Of a stretch of 5,511 nucleotides of DNA, positions 1 through 5,008 are shown piece by piece. Positions within the stretch are counted from its first letter, which is position 1. The number at the start of each line of letters is the position of its first letter. The position numbers and the translations under genes are program-made. Source of the DNA: Spirochaetaceae bacterium (GTDB lineage Bacteria; Spirochaetota; Spirochaetia; DSM-27196; SKKC01); NCBI GenBank assembly GCA_003554375.1, contig PWGF01000211.1, positions 1 to 5,511 of the forward strand. Reading direction: 5' to 3'. The notes beneath the pieces were generated by a model that saw only the letters and a program-made list of their open reading frames with translations, ran no database searches and was not told where the DNA came from.

Positions 1-94
1 CGGCGGCGGCGAGAAGCCGCTGAAGCGAGTAGTCCCCCGCTCACACCACACCGCCACGGCCCCTCGGCGAGCCTCCAAGGCCGGGGAATGGCGG
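1..94. other. Left-edge stretch with no supported gene
   Basis: This is the GC-rich stretch downstream of the lipoprotein gene's stop codon. Short open stretches cross the left edge on the plus strand, but none has a recognisable protein signature. A small stem of GCGGC (6-10) and GCCGC (16-20) is present, but it is too short and lacks a T-run, so I do not call it a terminator. It may hold the end of a gene lying to the left. Confidence 0.3.
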
Positions 95-472
95 CTATAG
101 CCCGTACCTTCGGAGCTTTCTCAAGCGAGGGTCTCCCTCTTCAATACGAGTTCCGTGGTATGTAAGCCTGTCCAAACGCAACTGGGCGTGGTCACCGCTG
201 ATCGACAAGGTCACCGAATCCCGAGCGTAGTACATCTCCCCGTCGGACGCCTTAATCAGAGGCAGCTCGATGCTTCGATTCTCGAACAACACTACAGCTT
301 CGTCATCCGATACGCCTGCTCTTACGTCCAGGCCGCTTTCCGAGAAATCGTATGCTTGAACAGTCGAAAGATCCAAAGAAGTGACGCTTCCGGCGCATCC
401 CGTAACCATAGCGATCACGGCTGCTACTGCGACTGCCGTCACCACGCGAGGCCACCGAGTTCGTGCCTGCAT
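95..472 (-). CDS. Small lipoprotein, possibly MliC-like (lysozyme-inhibitor fold)
   Basis: The gene encodes a 125-residue lipoprotein precursor. The N-terminus has Arg4, Arg6 and Arg9, then a hydrophobic run (about 10-22) and a lipobox V-T-G-C at 23-26, so Cys26 should be lipidated after signal peptidase II cleavage, leaving about 100 residues tethered to a membrane. The mature part is a short beta-rich domain. Its spacing (AYDF, then a strand ending ELPL, KASDGEMYY, then TLSISGDHAQLRL and TYHG) resembles the MliC/PliC family, which binds the active site of c-type lysozyme. However, the two cysteines usual in that family are replaced, leaving only the lipobox cysteine. The start is supported by GGGAGGGGG at 478-486, five bases before the ATG. 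The gene stands alone, with its own candidate promoter. The lipoprotein call is strong, and the family assignment is an inference from pattern. It could instead be an unrelated small envelope lipoprotein. Confidence 0.85.
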   Translation of the reverse strand: MQARTRWPRVVTAVAVAAVIAMVTGCAGSVTSLDLSTVQAYDFSESGLDVRAGVSDDEAVVLFENRSIELPLIKASDGEMYYARDSVTLSISGDHAQLRLDRLTYHGTRIEEGDPRLRKLRRYGL

Positions 473-512
473 GTCTACCCCCTCCCGTACTCGTTACCGT
501 TGGTCCCCCATA

Positions 513-534
513 AGAACGGGCAACACTCCGTTCT
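513..534. repeat. Inverted repeat in the lipoprotein gene leader
   Basis: AGAACGG (513-519) and CCGTTCT (528-534) form a perfect 7-bp inverted repeat around an 8-base centre. It lies between the candidate promoter and the ribosome binding site of the lipoprotein gene. It could be an operator or an mRNA hairpin in the 5' leader; the sequence alone does not decide. Confidence 0.5.
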
Positions 535-550
535 CACTTGGTAGCTACTT

Positions 551-580
551 AGTATCTCCCAAAAGTACCGTATCCGTCAA
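551..580 (-). promoter_or_regulatory. Candidate sigma-70-type promoter for the lipoprotein gene
   Basis: Reading the minus strand, TTGACG (580-575, five of six to the -35 consensus) is followed by an 18-base spacer and GATACT (556-551, four of six to the -10 consensus). Transcription would start near 544, giving a leader of about 70 bases that contains the 513-534 inverted repeat. It is a reasonable match but unproven. Confidence 0.5.
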
Positions 581-651
581 GGACATGAGTTCCGCGAACA
601 ATCCACGAACCGTTCATCTCGGACCTTCTACTCACGATGTCAACCGGGGGC

Positions 652-699
652 TGCCCGAGCGCAAATTTCCACCCTTGCCCGAGCGTCAATTCCCGCTCA
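652..699. repeat. Imperfect tandem repeat, two 24-base units
   Basis: Units at 652-675 and 676-699 both begin TGCCCGAGCG (perfect over 10 bases), and 18 of 24 positions match overall by eye. They lie in non-coding DNA upstream of the lipoprotein promoter. Their function is unknown. Confidence 0.6.
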
Positions 700-700
700 A

Positions 701-724
701 CGGATAAGAGGCCGGATAAGCGGC
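701..724. repeat. Tandem 12-base repeat
   Basis: CGGATAAGAGGC (701-712) is followed directly by CGGATAAGCGGC (713-724), 11 of 12 bases identical. It lies one base after the 24-base repeat pair. It could be a recent duplication or a pair of protein-binding sites. Confidence 0.7.
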
Positions 725-756
725 ATCTGCCCCGGGAGAGAGGGAGAAGGGGCAAC

Positions 757-810
757 GGGGGAGCGCCTCCGAGCGCTCCCCCAGCAGCCGGCCCGAGCAC
801 TCGGGCCGGC
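757..810 (-). terminator. Double hairpin after sodA, probable terminator
   Basis: Two perfect 10-bp stems stand in tandem. GCCGGCCCGA (787-796) pairs with TCGGGCCGGC (801-810) around a 4-base loop. GGGGGAGCGC (757-766) pairs with GCGCTCCCCC (773-782) around a 6-base loop. The first stem in the transcript starts 16 bases after the sodA stop codon. Neither stem is followed by a clean U-run on either strand (the minus-strand continuation is C/T-rich), so it may be a non-canonical terminator or an mRNA 3'-end stabiliser. Confidence 0.7.
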
Positions 811-826
811 GGACGTAGGCGCGGAG

Positions 827-1432
827 CTATTTCGCCTTCCGGTAGTTCTCGGCGACCTGCTCCCAGTTGATGACATTATAGAACGCCTCGACATATTCGG
901 CTCGCCGGTTCTGATACTTGAGGTAGTACGCGTGCTCCCACACATCGATACCGAGGATGGGAGTCTTCCCGTCGGTCAGCGGGGAGTCCTGATTCGGCGT
1001 ACTGGTGATCTCTAGGGCTCCTCGGTTCACGACAAGCCAGGCCCAGCCGCTTCCGAAGCGTCCAAGAGCTGCCGCAGTGAACTGCTTCTGAAACTCGTCG
1101 ATGCCGCCGAAGGTGTTGTCGATTGCTTGGCCAAGCTCTCCACTCGGCCGGCCGCCTCCATCCGGACTCATGACCGTCCAAAACAAGCTGTGGTTGGCAT
1201 GTCCGCCACCGTGGTTCCGCACGGCTGTCCGGATATTCTCCGGCACCTCATTCAACCGCCGGATCAAGGTCTCAATGTCCCATTCGTCGTACTCCGTGCC
1301 TTGTATGGCCGCATTAACCTTATTGACGTATCCGGCGTGGTGTTTGTCGTGATGCAGCCGCATCGTATCCTCGTCAATGTGGGGCTCCAGCGCATTGTAC
1401 GGATAGGGCAAGTCTGGAAGTGTGTACGCCAT
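827..1432 (-). CDS. sodA: Superoxide dismutase, Mn type
   Basis: This gene encodes a cytoplasmic Fe/Mn-family superoxide dismutase of 201 residues, the normal family length, converting superoxide to oxygen and hydrogen peroxide. It is complete, with an N-terminal helical hairpin domain (about 1-90) and a C-terminal alpha/beta domain. The four metal ligands are visible as His27, His81, Asp163 and His167 (DVWEHAYY). Tyr35 fits the conserved active-site tyrosine. Gly77 in HGGGHANH together with Gln148 in NQDSPL is the pattern typical of manganese rather than iron enzymes, although metal choice cannot be proved from sequence. There is no signal peptide. The start is set by AAGGAGG at 1438-1444, five bases before the ATG. 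It lies 168 bases downstream of dac on the same strand, so read-through is possible, but an AT-rich leader suggests its own promoter. Confidence 0.97.
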   Translation of the reverse strand: MAYTLPDLPYPYNALEPHIDEDTMRLHHDKHHAGYVNKVNAAIQGTEYDEWDIETLIRRLNEVPENIRTAVRNHGGGHANHSLFWTVMSPDGGGRPSGELGQAIDNTFGGIDEFQKQFTAAALGRFGSGWAWLVVNRGALEITSTPNQDSPLTDGKTPILGIDVWEHAYYLKYQNRRAEYVEAFYNVINWEQVAENYRKAK

Positions 1433-1545
1433 AGTATCCTCCTTATATGTTATTCGCTCATTTGCTCCGGCAGTGAGATCCCACCGGTTTCCTTTAAGAT
1501 AACAACAAATACCTGAACAACATAGTCATATATAGGAAATTCCCA
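1433..1545 (-). promoter_or_regulatory. AT-rich leader and strong ribosome binding site of sodA
   Basis: AAGGAGG (minus strand, 1444-1438) is a near-perfect Shine-Dalgarno sequence five bases before the sodA ATG. The stretch up to about 1545 is much richer in A and T than its surroundings, including a TATATA run near 1528-1533, so it probably holds the promoter. I could not place a convincing -35/-10 pair, and I see no clear PerR, Fur or OxyR-type palindrome. Confidence 0.6.
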
Positions 1546-1600
1546 CGACGGGAGCCATGGCGACGACACCGTTGGCGACACGCCCTGCAGAGCTCACGCG

Positions 1601-2932
1601 TCAGCGAAGCATCAGCTCGCTGAAGAAGTCGGTGATGCCCAGATAAGCACGTTCCAAGCGGGCCCGCGCTCCGGCTCCCGTCGGCACATCTGCTCCCGGC
1701 AGGATATCTACTGCTGCGACCGGATCATCCGAGATCAGCAAACGCAACCGCCCCGCCGGCACGCCCCGGTCCACGGGGGCCCGGAGGGAATGCGTGACCT
1801 CCACCTCACTGCGAAGCTCAGCAACCGCTTCTACCGGCAGCACCAACGGCACTGAGCTTCGAGCAGGGACGAGCGGCACCTCCCGGGTCGCTCCGCCCCA
1901 CACCTGGGCATCGGGGAGCTCCGGAGCCGAAGGCCGAACGAGTGTGTACGAATCGTAGGCCCATTCCAGAAGGTCCCGAGCGTACTCGGCACGCTTTCGG
2001 CCACCTTCTTGGTGATTGTCTGCGTCGACGCCGAGCACCACGGCCAGGAGTCGCATGTCTTCGCGTTCGGCCGTAGCCATGAGATTGTATCCCGACGCTC
2101 CGATATAGCCGGTCTTCAGCCCGTCGGCGTCATCCATGAGTTCCAGCAATACGTTCCGGTTCGGGAACACCCGCGACGGCGTATCCCCACTGATGCGCCG
2201 GCTCGGGAATTCGAACTCACGGGCCGCGTGCAGCCGTTCAATCTCAGCCCCGTGCTCCTCGAGGTACTGCATCCCGATCCGGGCAAGCTCACGCGCCGTG
2301 GAGCGGTTCTCCGCGCTGATCCCCGACGGATCGACGAACTCCGTCACCTCGGTTCCCAGCGAAGCGGCATGCTCGTTCATTCGCTGCGCGAACTCGGGCA
2401 CCCCACCGGCCAGCTCGATTGCCACAGCCGTTGCAGCATCGTTTCCGGAAGCTATGGCGAGCCCGTACAACAGATCGTCTACCGCTACTTCCATGCCGGG
2501 TGATATGAACAACAGCGAACTCCCGGCCGGCATCAAGTTCCAGGCAGCCTCCGCAGGCGTTTCGATAGCTTCGCCCGGGGAGAGCGCACCGGTTTCGAGC
2601 TCATCCAGCAACAGGTGCAGCGTGACAATCTTAGTAAGTGACGCTGGAGGGATGCGTTCGTCCGCGCCGTGCTCGTAGAGAACCGTACCCGTCTCAGACT
2701 CCACCACGATAGCTGAGCGCGCGCGCGGGGCAGGCGGCTCATTCGATGCTGCGCGTGGGGGCGGATCGACCGGCAGCTGCCCGTTGTCTATCTCGGCTCG
2801 AAGATGCGCCGGCGCCGAAAGCACGAGCACCACGAACGCAAGCACCGCCAACTGCACGACCCTGGGGCGACGTTCGTCGGAAGACAGCCGGCGCAACCGG
2901 CTCGGGGCGTACGTAGTTGCTTTGATACTCAC
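1601..2932 (-). CDS. D-alanyl-D-alanine carboxypeptidase (PBP5/DacF family, peptidase S11)
   Basis: This is a penicillin-binding protein that removes the terminal D-alanine from peptidoglycan stem pentapeptides, outside the cytoplasmic membrane. Numbered from the chosen GTG start (443 residues), there is a hydrophobic signal segment at about 25-42 with likely cleavage after LRA (44-46), a Pro-rich linker (54-70), then the catalytic domain with all three active-site motifs: SLTK (98-101, Ser98 nucleophile, Lys101), SGN (162-164) and KTG (273-275). A beta-rich C-terminal domain follows, ending in an amphipathic-looking helix (about 423-443) suited to membrane association, as in PBP5. The GTG at 2932-2930 is preferred because GGAGA precedes it by 8 bases. 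An in-frame ATG at 2998 would add 22 residues; it has no Shine-Dalgarno sequence, but a promoter-like element fits a leaderless start there. The gene is divergent from nodI and upstream of sodA. The enzyme class is secure; the exact start is not. Confidence 0.95.
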   Translation of the reverse strand: MSIKATTYAPSRLRRLSSDERRPRVVQLAVLAFVVLVLSAPAHLRAEIDNGQLPVDPPPRAASNEPPAPRARSAIVVESETGTVLYEHGADERIPPASLTKIVTLHLLLDELETGALSPGEAIETPAEAAWNLMPAGSSLLFISPGMEVAVDDLLYGLAIASGNDAATAVAIELAGGVPEFAQRMNEHAASLGTEVTEFVDPSGISAENRSTARELARIGMQYLEEHGAEIERLHAAREFEFPSRRISGDTPSRVFPNRNVLLELMDDADGLKTGYIGASGYNLMATAEREDMRLLAVVLGVDADNHQEGGRKRAEYARDLLEWAYDSYTLVRPSAPELPDAQVWGGATREVPLVPARSSVPLVLPVEAVAELRSEVEVTHSLRAPVDRGVPAGRLRLLISDDPVAAVDILPGADVPTGAGARARLERAYLGITDFFSELMLR

Positions 2933-2940
2933 TTGCCCGT

Positions 2941-2945
2941 TCTCC
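2941..2945 (-). promoter_or_regulatory. Ribosome binding site favouring the GTG start of dac
   Basis: GGAGA on the minus strand ends 8 bases before GTG at 2932. The upstream ATG candidates at 2998 and 2965 lack a comparable site, which is why the shorter protein is preferred. Confidence 0.6.
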
Positions 2946-3004
2946 GCGATGCACGAGGTGCCCATACGTCGACCACACCGAAGCGAGACGGCCCCCATCG
3001 CAGA

Positions 3005-3033
3005 AGGATAGATAATTCGCTCGCCGTCCGCAA
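3005..3033 (-). promoter_or_regulatory. Candidate dac promoter
   Basis: On the minus strand, TTGCGG (3033-3028) is followed by a 17-base spacer and TATCCT (3010-3005). The -10 hexamer ends 6 bases before the ATG at 2998, so the transcript could begin at or beside that ATG. From there it could be translated leaderless, or carry a leader of about 66 bases to the GTG at 2932. The -35 match is poor. Confidence 0.4.
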
Positions 3034-3057
3034 CCGCCGTGCCTCACACTCAGCTTC

Positions 3058-3087
3058 TTAACCCGGTACGGTCAAGTACGCTATATT
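3058..3087 (+). promoter_or_regulatory. Candidate nodIJ promoter giving a leaderless transcript
   Basis: TTAACC (3058-3063, four of six to -35) is followed by an 18-base spacer and TATATT (3082-3087, five of six to -10). Only six bases separate this -10 from the nodI ATG at 3094, so transcription would start at about the A of the ATG. No Shine-Dalgarno sequence lies between them, which fits leaderless translation. Confidence 0.55.
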
Positions 3088-3093
3088 CCAACC

Positions 3094-4023
3094 ATGAACA
3101 ACGCAGTAGACGTGGCTCATCTGTATAAGAGCTACGGAGCGTTCACCGCCGTAACCGACATAACCTTCTCGGTGCCCTCCGGGACGTGCGCCTCATTCTT
3201 GGGTCCAAACGGGGCCGGGAAGACGACGTGCATGAAGACCCTCTACGGCCGTGCGGATCCCGATCCGCACGCCGAAACGACGATGCACGTATTCGGCTTC
3301 GATCCTCGGACCCAGGAGCTCGACGTGAAAGCGCGCACCGGCGTGGTTCCCCAGGACGATAACCTCGACCTGGACCTCAACGTAGAGCAAAACCTCATGA
3401 TCTACTGCGCGTTTTACGGGCTGCGCCGGAAATACGCGCGGCGACGCATTGACGAGCTCTTGGAGTTCATGGAGTTGGGCGACCGAAGGCGCGCACGCGT
3501 CCGCGAGCTCTCCGGCGGAATGCAGCGCAGGCTCATCTTGGCACGCGCGCTTCTCAATGAGCCGCGCCTCCTGATTTTGGACGAACCGACAACGGGACTC
3601 GACCCGCAGGTCCGCCACCTCATATGGGATAAGTTACTGGATCTCAAGCACCAGGGGATTACGCTTCTGTTGACCACGCACTACATGGAGGAGGCGTTCC
3701 AGCTGGCGGACAATGTGCTTATCATGGACAAGAGCCGGAAGGTCCTGGAAGGTCATCCGCGTCGTATTCTAGCGGAGAACGTGGAGTCCCACGTGGTGGA
3801 GCTGACCAACTTGACCAAGCTCCCGGCTGTAGAGCAGACAATCGACTCCCGGACAATAAGACGGGAAGACTCAGGCAGTCGCGTGCTCCTCTATTCGAGC
3901 GACGTGTCCGCCTTGAAGCAGGTCACCGGGGAGCTCGACCAGTGGGATTACCTATACCGGGAGACGAACCTCGAAGACCTCTTCATAAAGGCAACGGGAA
4001 GGAGACTCAATGAGCTTCAGTAG
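3094..4023 (+). CDS. nodI: ABC transporter ATP-binding protein, NodI/DrrA type
   Basis: This is the cytoplasmic ATPase of an ABC-2 type exporter, 309 residues, about normal for NodI. All nucleotide-binding motifs are visible: Walker A GPNGAGKTT (37-45), Q-loop VVPQDDN (84-90, Gln87), signature LSGGMQRR (139-146), Walker B LLILDEP (159-165) with Glu164, D-loop GLD (168-170), and the switch histidine His196 in LLTTHYMEEA. The VVPQ-D-DNLD block and LILDEPTTGLDPQVRHLIWDK are close to rhizobial NodI. The segment after about residue 215 is a smaller C-terminal domain, as in DrrA/NodI. There is no Shine-Dalgarno sequence before the ATG, but a TATATT box sits 6 bases upstream. The gene overlaps nodJ by 14 bases, so the two are an operon and should form one complex. 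In rhizobia NodI/J exports lipochitin oligosaccharides; there is no nod gene context here, so the substrate is unknown and may be a lipid or another hydrophobic molecule. Confidence 0.95.
   Translation: MNNAVDVAHLYKSYGAFTAVTDITFSVPSGTCASFLGPNGAGKTTCMKTLYGRADPDPHAETTMHVFGFDPRTQELDVKARTGVVPQDDNLDLDLNVEQNLMIYCAFYGLRRKYARRRIDELLEFMELGDRRRARVRELSGGMQRRLILARALLNEPRLLILDEPTTGLDPQVRHLIWDKLLDLKHQGITLLLTTHYMEEAFQLADNVLIMDKSRKVLEGHPRRILAENVESHVVELTNLTKLPAVEQTIDSRTIRREDSGSRVLLYSSDVSALKQVTGELDQWDYLYRETNLEDLFIKATGRRLNELQ
3999..4004 (+). promoter_or_regulatory. Ribosome binding site of nodJ inside nodI
   Basis: AAGGAG ends five bases before the ATG at 4010 and lies within the last codons of nodI. It fixes the nodJ start and so shows that the unusual N-terminal extension is translated. 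Confidence 0.8.
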
Positions 4024-4948
4024 CTTTGACAACGCACCCGCAACCCGCTCCCCGGAGGAAGGCTCACCGGGCAGGGGCTCCGCGGACGAGCGGCACCTCG
4101 CCCAACCGGAAGTGAGCCGGGATCAGCCGGCAGCGGAAACTCACGCTCCGATGCGGCACCCAAGCTCGCCACAGGGGCATAGATCGCCGGGGTTCATCCA
4201 CCGGATCTACAGCGTGTGGCTCCGTCACGTCCGAGTCTACGCCCGAAACCTCACCAGCAACAGCCTCCCACCGTTCTTGGAGCCTCTGATATTTCTGGTG
4301 GGTATCGGCCTGGGACTCGGAGAGTACGTACAGGACATGAACGGCCTACCCTACATCCAGTATTTGGCTTCAGGGATCTTGGTCACGACGGCCATGTTCA
4401 CAAGCGCCTTCGAGTGCAGCTTCGGAACGTTCATCCGCCTGGAGTTCGACAAAGTATACCAGGGAATGCTGGGAGCACCGGTCACGGCGTATAACGTGAT
4501 TCTGGGAGAGATCGTGTGGGCCGGCACCAAAGGGCTTTTCTTCACCCTGTCGGTGGTCGTGGTGGTCGCGGCGTTTGGGCTTCTGCCGGTTGCCGCCCTC
4601 GCGGCTGCGCCTCTGGTCGGCCTACTGACCGGGGTCATGTTCGGCTGTCTGTCGCTGTTCATCGCTTCGTTCGTGAAAACGATAAACCACTTCAACTTCT
4701 ACTTCTCGGGATTCATCTCGCCGATGTTCTTCTTTGCCGGGGTCGTCTTTCCGGTGGAGAATCTCCCGCCGGCAGTCTATCCGATCAGCGAAGCGCTTCC
4801 CCTCACCCACGCGGTGCGGCTCGTGCGCGCCTTTGTGTTCAACGACTTCGCCATGGTTCATCTATGGGACATAAGCTACATAGTGCTGTTCATTGGGATT
4901 TTCGGCGCGCTATCGATGATTCGCCTTCGTACCCGGCTGGTCGATTGA
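4010..4948 (+). CDS. nodJ: ABC-2 type transporter permease, NodJ type, with N-terminal extension
   Basis: This is the membrane subunit paired with the NodI-type ATPase, 312 residues. Residues 1-61 are a hydrophilic, Pro/Ser/Glu/His-rich stretch likely to be disordered; NodJ proteins usually begin close to what is residue 62 here. The ABC-2 membrane domain follows, with six predicted helices at about 88-107, 115-137, 164-190, 194-220, 229-248 and 286-305. The motif LPLTHAVRLVRA (263-274), between helices 5 and 6, is typical of the NodJ/DrrB group. The start is fixed by AAGGAG five bases upstream, and an alternative Met48 has no ribosome binding site. The gene overlaps nodI by 14 bases and ends in two consecutive in-frame stop codons (TGATGA, 4946-4951). 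The dimeric permease with two NodI subunits should form an exporter in the cytoplasmic membrane; the substrate is unknown. Confidence 0.93.
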   Translation: MSFSSFDNAPATRSPEEGSPGRGSADERHLAQPEVSRDQPAAETHAPMRHPSSPQGHRSPGFIHRIYSVWLRHVRVYARNLTSNSLPPFLEPLIFLVGIGLGLGEYVQDMNGLPYIQYLASGILVTTAMFTSAFECSFGTFIRLEFDKVYQGMLGAPVTAYNVILGEIVWAGTKGLFFTLSVVVVVAAFGLLPVAALAAAPLVGLLTGVMFGCLSLFIASFVKTINHFNFYFSGFISPMFFFAGVVFPVENLPPAVYPISEALPLTHAVRLVRAFVFNDFAMVHLWDISYIVLFIGIFGALSMIRLRTRLVD

Positions 4949-4987
4949 TGATTTGCACGTATACCGGGCTGATCGACTCGATGTACC

Positions 4988-5006
4988 ACAGCCTCTCCCT
5001 GGCTGT
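4988..5006. other. Small hairpin between convergent nodJ and cyclase-domain gene
   Basis: ACAGCC (4988-4993) and GGCTGT (5001-5006) can form a 6-bp stem with a 7-base loop in the 60-base gap between two converging genes. The position suits a bidirectional terminator, but the stem is short and no T-run follows on either strand. Confidence 0.35.
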
Positions 5007-5008
5007 CC

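Larger units (their letters stand above)
473..826. other. Intergenic region between lipoprotein gene and sodA
   Basis: No convincing gene lies here; the open frames crossing it have low-complexity Pro/Arg/Ser-rich translations. The region holds, from left to right, the lipoprotein gene's ribosome binding site and leader with an inverted repeat (513-534), a candidate promoter (551-580), two sets of short tandem repeats (652-699 and 701-724), and the double hairpin after sodA (757-810). Confidence 0.6.

Noticed and set aside
155..544. Plus-strand open frame of 129 codons across the lipoprotein gene
   Set aside because: It is antisense to a gene with a clear lipobox and ribosome binding site, and its translation shows no recognisable domain.
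638..643. Perfect -35 sequence TTGACA on the minus strand upstream of the lipoprotein gene
   Set aside because: No acceptable -10 hexamer lies 16-18 bases downstream; the TTGACG/GATACT pair at 551-580 is a better candidate.
549..945. Minus-strand open frames across the sodA end, hairpins and intergenic repeats
   Set aside because: Their translations are low-complexity (Pro/Gly/Arg/Ser) and include the hairpins and tandem repeats; no ribosome binding site or protein signature supports them.
1470..1490. Partial palindrome CCGGCAGTG...CCCACCGG in the sodA leader, considered as an operator
   Set aside because: The arms match only with a three-base bulge, so the symmetry is too weak to call a regulator site.
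4931..4985. Imperfect direct repeat at the nodJ end (CCGGCTGGTCGA and CGGGCTGATCGA), considered as an attachment site
   Set aside because: It is short and imperfect, with no integrase or mobile gene in the window.
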